The notes: generated from the letters alone by a model not told the origin. A stretch of DNA of 64,000 bases from Nevskia sp. (GCA_023229645.1 JALNYU010000015.1:1-64000), one strand, 5' to 3'. Positions 28,985-37,392 are shown, counted from the first letter of the stretch. Numbers and translations: made by a program.

Positions 28985-29972
28985 CGGCGAGCCGCTCGGC
29001 CTGCAGCGGCACGCCCGCTGGTAGATGCTGCGCGGCCTCACCGCTCAATTGCAGTTCAGCCCGGTAACTCAGGCGGCTGGCATCATCGCCGCTCAACGCA
29101 AAATACGGCGTAAAACTGGCCTCGCTGCGAATACTGCGCAGCCGTGCCTCGAACGGCGCCGCAACGCCATCAACCCGGACCTGGAAACGCGCGCCGAACG
29201 CCAGGCCAGCCCGTTGTGATTCCGGCACAAAGACGCGCGCATACGGCGCTTCGCCAACCAAGATGCTGACCACCGTTGCGCCCGCTGGCGGCTGGTCGCC
29301 GAGTTTGTAGGGCAAGGCATCGATACGGCCGGCGCGTGGGGCGCGAACCGTCATTCTGGCCAACGTAATCGAAAGGCGTTGCTCGATACTCTGTGCCGCC
29401 AACAACGCCGCTTCGGCCTGCTCAATTTCCTCAGCACGGGTGCCGTGACGCAATTCGTCGAGCTGAGCTTGGCGTTGCGTGACATCGGTGCTGGCCAGGT
29501 GCCATGCGGTTTCGGCTTGCTCGAACGCCGCCTGCGAAATGGCGCCGATATCACGCTGAGCGCGCTGGCGATCCAGCGTGTGGTGGGCATCGTCGCGCTG
29601 GAATTTCGCGTATCGCAAAGCCGCGTCGGCAGCGGCAACCACCTCGCTTCGCGACCCTCGGCGCAACTCGCGTAATTGCGCGCTAAGGCGCTGGCTGTCG
29701 GCTTCGGCCTGCGCGAATTGTGCCTGTGTCCGCCGTGCGTCGAGCATCAGCAGCGGCTGCCCCTCAACAACCTGATCACCTTCGTGAACGTCGATCTGCA
29801 AAATCGGCTCGGCCGCTTCCGCGGCGATGCCAATTCGATCCCATTCCGATGTCCCCAGTAGCGGCGGCGGTTGGGCCGTGCAGGCCATCAACAGTAACGC
29901 CGCAGCCGCAGCGCCCCACGGACGAATAACCCAACTCCGCGCAATGCGACGATTCACCGTGGCGTCGAACAT
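28971..29972 (-). CDS. HlyD-family membrane fusion lipoprotein
   Basis: This 333-aa periplasmic adaptor links the inner-membrane ABC exporter to an outer-membrane channel. After the signal, a lipobox LLMAC predicts lipid anchoring at about residue 30 when the start is MFDATVNRR (29972). The half-lipoyl motif IDVHEGDQVVEGQPLLMLD is followed by a long alpha hairpin (about residues 80-180, rich in Ala, Glu and Arg) and the beta-barrel region GRIDALPYKLGDQPPAGATVVSIL. Upstream in-frame Met codons at 30002 and 30047 are possible but would bury the lipobox. No TolC-like gene is nearby. Confidence 0.83.
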   Translation of the reverse strand: MFDATVNRRIARSWVIRPWGAAAAALLLMACTAQPPPLLGTSEWDRIGIAAEAAEPILQIDVHEGDQVVEGQPLLMLDARRTQAQFAQAEADSQRLSAQLRELRRGSRSEVVAAADAALRYAKFQRDDAHHTLDRQRAQRDIGAISQAAFEQAETAWHLASTDVTQRQAQLDELRHGTRAEEIEQAEAALLAAQSIEQRLSITLARMTVRAPRAGRIDALPYKLGDQPPAGATVVSILVGEAPYARVFVPESQRAGLAFGARFQVRVDGVAAPFEARLRSIRSEASFTPYFALSGDDASRLSYRAELQLSGEAAQHLPAGVPLQAERLADGSD

Positions 29973-30024
29973 CTTATTCAGCTTATGCTCGGCGCAAGTC
30001 ATTTCGAGGCCGTGGTTCAGGCCG

Positions 30025-30381
30025 TCAGGCTGTTGGCGCTTCGGCACTCATTTCTTCGTAAGCGGAGAGTGCATCCGCCGCATACATCAGCGAAGGCCCA
30101 CCGCCCATATAAACCGCCATGGCGAGCGCCTCTTCAACTTCGGCGCGGCTGGTGCCCAATCGGATCAGCGACTGGATATGGAAGCCAATGCAGGCGTCGC
30201 AATGGGCGGCCACGCCCAGCGCCAACGCGATCAGTTCCTTGGTCTTGCTCTCTAAAGCGCCAGGCTTGCCGGCGGCCTGCGAAAGCGCGCTAAAACCCTT
30301 CATCACGTCCGGAATATCGGCGCGCAGTTTCGCAAGTGAGACCGAAACCGAATGGGTGATGTCGCGGTAATTTTTACTCAT
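30025..30381 (-). CDS. Carboxymuconolactone decarboxylase / AhpD-like protein
   Basis: This 118-aa AhpD-fold protein has the redox motif HCDACIGFH (Cys-x2-Cys-x3-His), preceded by the helix KTKELIALALGVA. Members act as small thiol peroxidase partners or decarboxylases; the CxxC favours a redox role. The start at MSKNYRD has GGAG six bases upstream, so the Met seven codons earlier is rejected. It lies about 50 bases upstream of the fusion protein gene on the same strand and may be its first operon member. A stem-loop (30415-30445) precedes it. Confidence 0.85.
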   Translation of the reverse strand: MSKNYRDITHSVSVSLAKLRADIPDVMKGFSALSQAAGKPGALESKTKELIALALGVAAHCDACIGFHIQSLIRLGTSRAEVEEALAMAVYMGGGPSLMYAADALSAYEEMSAEAPTA

Positions 30382-30414
30382 GGCGTGCTCCGTCAATCCC
30401 ACCTACAGAATGAT

Positions 30415-30445
30415 GCACCGGATGCCGTCCTGCGGTATCCGGTGC
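30415..30445 (-). terminator. Stem-loop after the DUF442 gene
   Basis: Thirteen-base arms (GCACCGGATGCCG and its complement with one G-T pair) enclose a five-base loop. It lies between the DUF442 gene (ending 30476) and the AhpD-like gene (starting 30381), both minus. No U run follows, so it may be a weak terminator or a processing/stability element. Confidence 0.4.
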
Positions 30446-30475
30446 GAAAGCCGCCACGGCGCGTAATAACGCCCG

Positions 30476-30934
30476 CTAGCCGCCTAAAATCGTGCGTACC
30501 GTCGGCTCCATCGCCAGCAAACCAGTGGCGCGGCCAGCGGCAAGCGCATCGTCGATACCGGCGCCATCGAGAAAACGCGCTTTTAACGCAAACAGGGCGC
30601 CGACCCGATTGCCACTGGCGCAGTGCACCAGCACCGGCGAATCACCCGCTGCATTTAACGCGTCAGCCAGTCGCTGCGCGTTGACCTGGGTCAGGTCGGC
30701 CGGTCCGGCAACGGGGATATTGATGTAACGCATCCCCAGCGACTGCACGAGTTCACCTTCATTGAAATCACAAGGCTCAGACGGTGGCCGCAGATTGATC
30801 ACAACCCGCACGCCTTGCGCCTGTGCTGCACGCAGATGCTCTGCCTGCGGCTGCCCGCCCGTGCATAAGCCATCAGCGGGCGATAAGCCGTTTGGAATTG
30901 GAATATTGAGTTTGGCTTTGGTTGCATCGTTCAT
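30476..30934 (-). CDS. DUF442 phosphatase/sulfurtransferase-like protein
   Basis: This 152-aa protein of the dual-specificity-phosphatase fold has the P-loop HCASGNRVGAL (catalytic Cys and Arg). In the Blh proteins of Xylella and Agrobacterium this same domain is fused to a persulfide dioxygenase and acts on sulfane sulfur, so a stand-alone rhodanese-like role is plausible. The start MNDATKAK has AGGAAA upstream and overlaps the 3' end of the ArsR-family gene by four bases (ATGA type), showing co-transcription and coupling. Together they form a compact sulfide or persulfide response unit. A protein phosphatase role cannot be excluded. Confidence 0.75.
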   Translation of the reverse strand: MNDATKAKLNIPIPNGLSPADGLCTGGQPQAEHLRAAQAQGVRVVINLRPPSEPCDFNEGELVQSLGMRYINIPVAGPADLTQVNAQRLADALNAAGDSPVLVHCASGNRVGALFALKARFLDGAGIDDALAAGRATGLLAMEPTVRTILGG

Positions 30935-31311
30935 GGGATTTTCCTGAGGTTGGGCCGCTGCCGCGGCATCGATGTCGGCGATGGGCAATACCTGTCGTGA
31001 AGCACGTGAATGATCGTCAGCGCCGTACCTTCAACATTTGCATAGTAAATCGTCTGCGCCACGCGCCGGGTCGATACCAAGCCATCCCGCCGAAGTAGCG
31101 CGAGGTGTTGCGATAACGCCGATTGCGATAACGCAACGCGTGCGTTCAAGGCGCCAACCGACAATTCTCCGTCAGCCAACGCGCACAAAATCATCAAGCG
31201 ATGTCGATTGGCCAAGGTGCGCAGCAAGCGCTCAGCCTCCGCCGCGTGTCGTTCCAGCGCGGCCAGCGCCGGCGAAGCCCCCCCTAGCTTGGGCGCGCGC
31301 GTTGGAATCAT
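30931..31311 (-). CDS. ArsR-family repressor, BigR/SqrR-like persulfide sensor
   Basis: This 126-aa winged-helix regulator has the recognition region LSQSALSQHLALLRRDGLVSTRRVAQTIYY. It carries two cysteines, C43 (MILCALADGE) and C109 (HDRYCP), 66 residues apart. That spacing equals the redox pair of BigR (C42/C108) and SqrR as I recall them, whereas metal-binding ArsR motifs (CVC) are absent. Disulfide or tetrasulfide formation would release DNA. The start is either this ATG or a GTG three codons upstream (31320). An inverted repeat lies 17 bases upstream. Coupled to the DUF442 gene. Confidence 0.82.
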   Translation of the reverse strand: MIPTRAPKLGGASPALAALERHAAEAERLLRTLANRHRLMILCALADGELSVGALNARVALSQSALSQHLALLRRDGLVSTRRVAQTIYYANVEGTALTIIHVLHDRYCPSPTSMPRQRPNLRKIP

Positions 31312-31328
31312 TGTGTTCACGATTCTAC

Positions 31329-31344
31329 ATTAGCATAGTCTAAT
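31329..31344. promoter_or_regulatory. Probable autoregulatory operator of the BigR-like repressor
   Basis: The inverted repeat ATTAG-N6-CTAAT lies in an AT-rich stretch just upstream of the repressor start. BigR-type regulators bind AT-rich inverted repeats of this kind that overlap their own promoter. Position and symmetry support autoregulation; binding is inferred. Confidence 0.6.
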
Positions 31345-31447
31345 TTAAACAAATACCAATACGCCTCGCCTCCTGCCGTCATTCGAGCAGCAAGGGCTTG
31401 CGTGCCAGCGGCGCTTCAGCCCGGCATTGCGACGCGCTCCAGCACGA

Positions 31448-31481
31448 TGCTGAACAACGATGGCGCCACCGTCGTTCAGCA
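31448..31481 (-). terminator. Perfectly abutting stem-loop after mmoG
   Basis: Two 17-base halves (31448-31464 and 31465-31481) are complementary at 15 positions, with the other two forming G-T pairs in RNA, and have no spacer. It lies 24 bases past the mmoG stop. No U run follows on the minus strand, so it may act as an operon-end stability or processing element rather than a classical terminator. Confidence 0.45.
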
Positions 31482-31504
31482 CATTACCGCGTGCCGTGGG
31501 CCCT

Positions 31505-33184
31505 TTAGGCGCGCGGGTCTTCGCGCGTGGCAGCGGCCCACTCGGCGGTGTAACCAAAGGTAGGATCGTCAAGCGGCACCATGATGACGGCACATTCCGC
31601 CGTTACCATCGTGCCGGCAATGCTCGCGGCGTGCTCGAGCGCGGTTCGCGTCACGGTAATCGGGTCGATGACGCCTAGATCGAATAAATCGCCGTAGACG
31701 GCAACGCTGGCGTCGTAACCCCAGAATTCGTCTTCGGATTTAAGAATATTCAAGATAATTTCAGCGGCGTTGCGGCCAGAATTACGGCTGATCTGGCGAA
31801 TCGGCTCTTCCAGTGCACGGCGCACGATTTCGATGCCAAAATCCTGCGCCGCGTTCCGCCCTTGAAGCGCCTCAAGCGCCGTGCGCGACCGCAGCAACGC
31901 GACGCCGCCGCCGCCAAGCACACCCTCCTTCATCGCTGCCGAGAGGGCGTTATGCGCGTTCTCAACACGCTGCATACGCTCTTTCACCGCCGCCTCTGTC
32001 GGCGCGCCGACTTTAACAATCGCCGTCGTGCCAGCGAGGGCCTTGATCCGATCTTCAAAGCCTTCGATCGCATGCTGTTGGCCAGTCGGAGACATCGGTC
32101 CTTTCTGCGTGCGGACTTCGTCCTGGGCAAGACGCAGCCCCGACAGGCGCGCCTGAATCTCCGCCGGATCGCCACCGACACCGAGCAACGTTGTCTCACC
32201 CTCAGTAATTACCGCTCGCCGCGCTCGGCCAAGATCTGCCAGCGTAACAGTGGCCAAGCGCTTGCCGCTGGCTTCAAGCAACGCGGTGCCACCGGTCAGC
32301 ACGGCAAGATCAGTCAGCGTGTCAGCGCGGTGGTCGCCAAAGCCCGGTGGCTTTACGACCACGCAGCGAAACACACCGCGAATATGGTTCAGCAACAGAC
32401 TCGGCAACGCGCTGGCATCCACTTCCTCGGCGACAATCAGCAGCGACGCTTTTTGCTCCGTCACTTGATCCAGCAATGGAATCAACTCGCCGAAATCGCG
32501 AATCACGCGGTCATAAAATAGAATGTAGGGATCATCAAGCTCGGCGGTTTTCCGCGCCGAGTCCGTGACGAAGTACGGTGAGGCGTAACCTTGCGCCCAG
32601 CGAGTGCCTTCGACGATTTCAATTTCGTCCTGAATACCCTGCCCCAATTCGACCACGACTACCCCGTCATGACCGCTTTGGTCGACTGCAGTCGCCAGCA
32701 GCTCGCCAATATCCGCGTCACCGTTTGCGGCTACCGTTGCAACATGGGCGATCGATTTATGATCCGAACACGCACGTGCGCGTCGCTTCAAATCGGCGCC
32801 TACCGCCTTTACCGCCAACTCCAATCCCGCGCGAATGCCCATTGGATCGATACCCTGGGCAACACCCTTAATTGATTCCAACGCCAGCCGCCGAGCCAAC
32901 ACTACCGACGTCGTAGTGCCATCACCAGCGCCTTTCGATACCGAGCTTACGAGGTGTTGCAGCATACGGGCGCCGGCATTCTGACAACGATCTGTTAAGT
33001 CGATTGATTTCGCAACTGTTGCGCCGTCTTTGGTTACGATCGGTGCCACACCGGCCGTTCTGTGTTCAATTAATACTGTGCGGCCGTGTGGCCCCAGCGT
33101 TACTTGAACGGCATCAGCAAGAATATTGATGCCAGCTAACATCTCTTGCCTAACAGTGCCGTTGTATAGAATTTTTTTTGCCAT
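31505..33184 (-). CDS. mmoG: GroEL-like chaperonin of the sMMO operon
   Basis: This 559-aa group I chaperonin is divergent from housekeeping GroEL. It retains VTLGPHGRTVLIE, the ATP site GAGDGTTTSVVLA, VTKDGATVAKSIDL and EGVLGGGGVALLR, but its C-terminus ends EDPRA without the usual Gly-Gly-Met tail. It has lineage-specific changes such as SVSKGAGDG and a Cys-containing CSDHK segment. In methane and butane monooxygenase operons a GroEL relative (MmoG/BmoG) is needed for assembly of the hydroxylase or activation of the regulator. Last gene of the operon, 130 bases after the 108-aa unknown; no groES accompanies it, supporting a specialised role. The Shine-Dalgarno (AGGAGAG) lies just upstream of 33184. 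Confidence 0.87.
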   Translation of the reverse strand: MAKKILYNGTVRQEMLAGINILADAVQVTLGPHGRTVLIEHRTAGVAPIVTKDGATVAKSIDLTDRCQNAGARMLQHLVSSVSKGAGDGTTTSVVLARRLALESIKGVAQGIDPMGIRAGLELAVKAVGADLKRRARACSDHKSIAHVATVAANGDADIGELLATAVDQSGHDGVVVVELGQGIQDEIEIVEGTRWAQGYASPYFVTDSARKTAELDDPYILFYDRVIRDFGELIPLLDQVTEQKASLLIVAEEVDASALPSLLLNHIRGVFRCVVVKPPGFGDHRADTLTDLAVLTGGTALLEASGKRLATVTLADLGRARRAVITEGETTLLGVGGDPAEIQARLSGLRLAQDEVRTQKGPMSPTGQQHAIEGFEDRIKALAGTTAIVKVGAPTEAAVKERMQRVENAHNALSAAMKEGVLGGGGVALLRSRTALEALQGRNAAQDFGIEIVRRALEEPIRQISRNSGRNAAEIILNILKSEDEFWGYDASVAVYGDLFDLGVIDPITVTRTALEHAASIAGTMVTAECAVIMVPLDDPTFGYTAEWAAATREDPRA

Positions 33185-33316
33185 GTCCGGCTCTCCTCGT
33201 TAATTATTAGTATGGATATCTACTGCATTGCTGACGTCGATGCGCAGCCTAATCGTTGGTGTTACGCGTGGTAGCGCGCCTGCGGGCGTAAAAGCCCCCA
33301 CTTAGGAAGCGATGCT

Positions 33317-33643
33317 CTAGACCAGCCCGCGATGCATCAGAATTCGGCCCGCCAGTGCTCGGTTCTCTTGTATCCGTTCGATACGCGACCAAAGCGCCAA
33401 TAGTTTTCGATCCGCGTAGTCCAGCGTGCCGCGCATTTCGTGGGTATCGAGTTCCGGCTGCCAATACTGGCTTACATCATGGGGATCACGTACCGATCGC
33501 CGATACTGATCCAGATCGCGAACTCGATCCTCGCCAAGATGATCGAGCAGACGTATTTCTTCTTGCTTTAAGGTTTGGATCGTGGCATCCAACTGCTTCG
33601 CCATCTGCTCCAGAAACTCTTGCTCGTTCTGTCCAATATTCAT
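33317..33643 (-). CDS. Unknown 108-aa charged helical protein in the sMMO operon
   Basis: I do not recognise this protein. It is highly charged and predicted mainly helical: the first 45 residues (EFLEQMAKQLDATIQTLKQEE then RLLDHLGEDRVRDLD) have a heptad-like pattern suggesting a coiled coil, followed by YWQPELDTHEMRGTLDYADRK. It has no signal peptide, membrane segment or cysteine. A GGAGG box precedes the ATG at ideal spacing, and it lies between the sigma-54 activator and mmoG on the same strand, so it is probably expressed. A role with the chaperonin or regulator in sMMO maturation is inference from position only. Confidence 0.68.
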   Translation of the reverse strand: MNIGQNEQEFLEQMAKQLDATIQTLKQEEIRLLDHLGEDRVRDLDQYRRSVRDPHDVSQYWQPELDTHEMRGTLDYADRKLLALWSRIERIQENRALAGRILMHRGLV

Positions 33644-33785
33644 CGTTTACCCTCCTGCGTCCTGCGCTAAATAGCGCAACCCGGTGCGTCTGCGCGACAA
33701 CCGGCAGCTGCCGATCTTGCAGATCAACGAAGCGCGTCAGGCACGACAGTTGGAATGGAACGACGAACATCGCTAGATTCCGAGA

Positions 33786-35960
33786 CTACTGCCTAAGACC
33801 ATAACGCGAAATCTTTTTGTACAATGTCGGCCGCGTAATCCCGAGAATCCTCGCGGCCTCAGAGACATTGCCCTTGCTCTGTGTCAGTGCCATGCGAATG
33901 CCCAGGGCTTCGTAATCCGCCAATGCAATGCCATCGCCACTTACGCTGCTAGTCTTGGCCGCGCTTGATCCAGGCAGCGAAGCATCTGGCAACGGCGTAT
34001 CGTCACTGACGGAATATTCCATTTCATCGATAAAATCTTGCGGCAGATCTGATACTTGAATTTCGCTATCGGCACTCATGATGATCAGCGAACGCAGCAG
34101 ATTGCGCAGCTCTCTGATGTTTCCCGGCCATTGGTGCTTGAGAAAAATTTGCCAGACTGCGTCACTCAGTTCCTTCGGCTCAGAAATGTTTAGCGCCTCC
34201 AGCTCTTTCTCCAACAAGTGTTGGATTAGATGCATCTTGTCTGGGCGCTCGCGCAGCGGCGGCAGCCAAACATGCGCGCCGTTAAGGCGGTAATACAAAT
34301 CGCGCCGGAACGTGCCTTGCCGAACTTTTTCTTGCAGGCGGCAATTGGTTGCCGCCACCAGATGAACATCCGTGGTAATCGGCGTGCTGCCACCGATCGG
34401 CACAAATTGGGAACTGTCTAAGACCCGCAATAACGTCGCTTGCAGATCAAGCGCCATATCGCCGATCTCGTCCAAAAACAAAATGCCTTTGTTCGCGAGC
34501 AAGAACTTTCCAGGCTTACCCTTGTTATGCGCACCAGTAAAGCTGCCGGGCTCATATCCGAATAGCTCACTTTCAATTAAGTCGCGCGGGATCGCCGCAC
34601 AATTAATTGCGATCAAAGGTCCATTCTTGCGCGGGCCAACGGCGTGCATGCGTCGTACGAGATAATCCTTGCCAACACCGGATTCACCCGTAATTAGAAT
34701 TTGTATATTTTTCTCTTGCAGGCCGATTGCCTGCTGCAACGCTGAATCAAACGCTGAATCCTTCCATTGACCATTGTCGAGCTGCCGTATGCGCTCACGC
34801 CGCTGCGCTTTGAACGGCGCGGCACTCGCTGCTACCGACGCGCCCGCTGTCCGCGTTCGCGGCACCGCCCCTCCGGCGATACTCGGTGCCGGTCGTTCAC
34901 TCGGCGCCTCGCGTAGCTCTTCGGCGGACTTCGCCGGCCAAAACTGTCCGTCTTGCGGCATCGCGCCGGCTTCGATCACGAGGCGCACGCCGCCCGCCGG
35001 CGCTACTTCAAGAAATGGGCTTGCCGGCGCCGTGCGCGCGGTCAGATCGTCCAACTCAATCCCGAGCGCCTGACCGATGTTCTGGGTCAGCAAACTCTTA
35101 TGGTCCTTATGTCCGAGCAAAAGCAGCGCGGTTTGATTGGCACCCTGAATTTGGCCTTTTTCGTCGACGCTCAACATGCCGTCGAACAACACCTCATGCG
35201 TACCCATTTTCTCGTCGAGGTTGGCCGGCCGCAGACGTATTAATGTGCCAGCCGGCGCATGACGCTTAAAAAGATTTTCCTTGATCAAATAGCCCGCTAA
35301 ACGTAAAAACGCGAGTAGCGAAGGCATCGAATCCCGGTGATCGGTCATGATCCCCAGGGTTGCCAAAAGTCGGCCATCCGGTCCGATGACGGGATAACCT
35401 GCTGTCGCAAACGGATGCAGTTCGCGGTAGAAATGTTCTTTGCCGTCGAACGCCACCGGCTCGCGCAATAAGCTTGCGGTGCCGAGGCCGTTGTTGCCAA
35501 GATGGCATTCACTCCAACTCACGCCTAGCCGTGCTAGGTGACGCCCTGCTGGGCAATGCAGCAACGCTGAATCCATCACATGGATCAGATGCCCATTGGC
35601 ATCCGCAAGCAGCAACGTAACGCCCGTTTCGCGCAGAAACGAGTACAGGTTGTAGGCTAGCACAATGAGGCTGGCCTTAACCTCCGCATCAAGCCCGAGC
35701 TCGGCTTCAATACCGTTGCGATCGTGCGCGGTAACGGCCCGCCGTTTCAGCAGATCGGAATCGAGCTGCAGCCCGTAATCCTCTAAACATCGGCGCCACG
35801 CTTCGACCACTTGCGGCCGTACCCAGTCGAGGGCTTCGGGGGCTTGATGGCTTTGCCGCATCCATTCCCACGCCTCGCAAGGGCGATCAACGCCGAATAA
35901 TCCTGTTTCCTCACCCGCCGCGACAAGGGCATCCGACGGCGATTCGTAGAAGCCATTCAT
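33786..35960 (-). CDS. mmoR: Sigma-54-dependent activator of the sMMO operon (MmoR/BmoR/AcoR type)
   Basis: This 724-aa enhancer-binding protein has an N-terminal GAF-type sensor (about residues 75-225, SWSECHLGNNGLGT, HPFATAGYPVIGPDGRLLATLGI), a PAS-like segment (VLFDGMLSVDEKGQIQGANQ), and a linker. The AAA+ domain follows, with Walker A GESGVGKD near 425, the sigma-54 contact loop written GSFTGA near 471 and Walker B LFLDEIGDM near 493. A Fis-type HTH ends the protein (EAARILGITRPTLYKKI). The contact loop departs from canonical GAFTGA by Ala to Ser. Start uncertain: MNGFYESP (35960), ATG at 35984 and a GTG at 36008 are all in frame. Its target is presumably the sigma-54 promoter at 42207. 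Confidence 0.88.
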   Translation of the reverse strand: MNGFYESPSDALVAAGEETGLFGVDRPCEAWEWMRQSHQAPEALDWVRPQVVEAWRRCLEDYGLQLDSDLLKRRAVTAHDRNGIEAELGLDAEVKASLIVLAYNLYSFLRETGVTLLLADANGHLIHVMDSALLHCPAGRHLARLGVSWSECHLGNNGLGTASLLREPVAFDGKEHFYRELHPFATAGYPVIGPDGRLLATLGIMTDHRDSMPSLLAFLRLAGYLIKENLFKRHAPAGTLIRLRPANLDEKMGTHEVLFDGMLSVDEKGQIQGANQTALLLLGHKDHKSLLTQNIGQALGIELDDLTARTAPASPFLEVAPAGGVRLVIEAGAMPQDGQFWPAKSAEELREAPSERPAPSIAGGAVPRTRTAGASVAASAAPFKAQRRERIRQLDNGQWKDSAFDSALQQAIGLQEKNIQILITGESGVGKDYLVRRMHAVGPRKNGPLIAINCAAIPRDLIESELFGYEPGSFTGAHNKGKPGKFLLANKGILFLDEIGDMALDLQATLLRVLDSSQFVPIGGSTPITTDVHLVAATNCRLQEKVRQGTFRRDLYYRLNGAHVWLPPLRERPDKMHLIQHLLEKELEALNISEPKELSDAVWQIFLKHQWPGNIRELRNLLRSLIIMSADSEIQVSDLPQDFIDEMEYSVSDDTPLPDASLPGSSAAKTSSVSGDGIALADYEALGIRMALTQSKGNVSEAARILGITRPTLYKKISRYGLRQ

Positions 35961-36164
35961 AGAGATACGCTCAAAGAAGGTCATTCCCGTATCACTGCGG
36001 CCGAGCACAATGTTCGCTACCGCACGATAGGTCTAGTGTCATAAAGGACACGTCTGTGCCCAGTCTAGTCCCATCGGTGGTACCCGTGCCTAGTGCCGCA
36101 GCACGCCGATCTTCAGCGCTCTCGGCGATGGTCCGGAGCATCATCCCTGTCGGACCGGCTTCAT

Positions 36165-37286
36165 TCATGGCACACGCTCCGCGTGTTCGCTCCCAGCCAT
36201 GCGCGGCGGCGCGAGTTGCCCTTCAAGCAACGACTGGCTTTCGCCGGCGCCGTGACTTTGTACGAATTTCTCTAAATGGATCTGATCTTTAGGAACACCG
36301 TATTCGGCCGCCGCTTTAAATGTGGCATCGACCATACCCGGCGGACCGCACAAATAAATATCCGGCTTAACACGAGCCTGCGCCAGGTATTGCCGCAACA
36401 AGTCGACCACCGTTCCAGCGGTGCCCTGCCAACCGGCCTCCGGCTGCATGACGGCAATCTCAACCGCCAGCGTCGGCATTGTGCTGGCAAGGCGTAACAG
36501 CTCGTCGCGATAGAACAATTCGTGCTGATGGGTCACACCAAAAAATAATTTTGTCTCTTGTGGATCGCGCGTCTCCTGCATCTGCCGCACCATGGCGAGC
36601 ACCGGCGATAAGCCCGTGCCTCCGGCGACGAAGTACCGCGGGCGCAGCCCGTTATCGTGCAAATTGAATGCGCCAAAAGGCCCGCGCAGACCAACGCGCT
36701 GCCCTACAACCGCGTCGTTCAGCAAATAGCGCGAGAAGCGGCCATTCGGTAGCAAACGAATTAAAAATTCCATAAGACCGTCGCCGCTCGGTACCGTAGC
36801 CATAGAAAATGACCGCGAGATCTCAGTCCCCGGTATGGCGATATCTATATACTGCCCCGGAATGAACGGCACCTTCAGCGGCGCCGCTGACTCCAGATCA
36901 ACGCACTGCACAACAAATCGCATTACATTCGACGAAATGCGTTCGCAAACCCGAACTTCGGCGAGCCATTCGGTCCGTATCTCATTAAACGCGATTCGCT
37001 CGTAGGTATAAGGCACCGTTACTTCGAGGTCGCTGCGCGGATAGGTGCCGCATAGCAATACCGAGCCGTCCTCCTCTTCATCCGGCGGCAGCGCTTGCAC
37101 GCTGCAATTTGAAAGCTCGTACTCGCCCTCTGTGCACTCGGCCTTACAGGTCGCGCAGCCGCCTTCGCGGCAGGACGATAGCAAGAGGATTTTTTGGCGG
37201 ATCGCTGCCGTAATAACATCCTCGTTCGGGCCGCACTCAAACGACACCGTTTCACCGTCCTCAGTTTTGACGAGAATCTTGTACAT
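36165..37286 (-). CDS. mmoC: sMMO reductase (component C)
   Basis: This 373-aa NADH:acceptor reductase passes electrons to the hydroxylase. The N-terminal plant-type ferredoxin domain has 2Fe-2S ligands C39, C44, C47 (CREGGCATC) and C79. An FAD domain (RSFSMAT, GQYIDIAIP) and an NAD domain (AGGTGLSPVLAMV, YLCGPPGMVDA) follow. It is about 25 residues longer than Methylococcus MmoC because of a C-terminal tail after EKFVQSHG. It is the sixth of the X-Y-B-Z-D-C series, with about 105 bases between it and mmoD. Confidence 0.95.
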   Translation of the reverse strand: MYKILVKTEDGETVSFECGPNEDVITAAIRQKILLLSSCREGGCATCKAECTEGEYELSNCSVQALPPDEEEDGSVLLCGTYPRSDLEVTVPYTYERIAFNEIRTEWLAEVRVCERISSNVMRFVVQCVDLESAAPLKVPFIPGQYIDIAIPGTEISRSFSMATVPSGDGLMEFLIRLLPNGRFSRYLLNDAVVGQRVGLRGPFGAFNLHDNGLRPRYFVAGGTGLSPVLAMVRQMQETRDPQETKLFFGVTHQHELFYRDELLRLASTMPTLAVEIAVMQPEAGWQGTAGTVVDLLRQYLAQARVKPDIYLCGPPGMVDATFKAAAEYGVPKDQIHLEKFVQSHGAGESQSLLEGQLAPPRMAGSEHAERVP

Positions 37287-37392
37287 CAGTGTTTCTCCTA
37301 AAAGTTGTATGGCACCGCTACGCGCCGCGAGCCTGCGCGCAGCTAAACACCCCGTTTCGCCCCGTTTGATCGCCGATCACGTCGCGGATTTC

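Noticed and set aside
32578..32875. Plus-strand frames within mmoG that look like small basic proteins.
   Set aside because: Antisense to a conserved chaperonin; codon pattern and position indicate shadows.
33693..33776. A plus-strand stretch reading like a protein fragment (LPILQINEARQARQLEW).
   Set aside because: Only about 30 codons after a stop, no start signal and no family; could be a remnant but unsupported.
36036..36051. GTGTC-N6-GACAC inverted repeat just upstream of the sMMO activator gene.
   Set aside because: Possible autoregulatory site, but no related motif occurs at the sMMO promoter; five-base arms can arise by chance.
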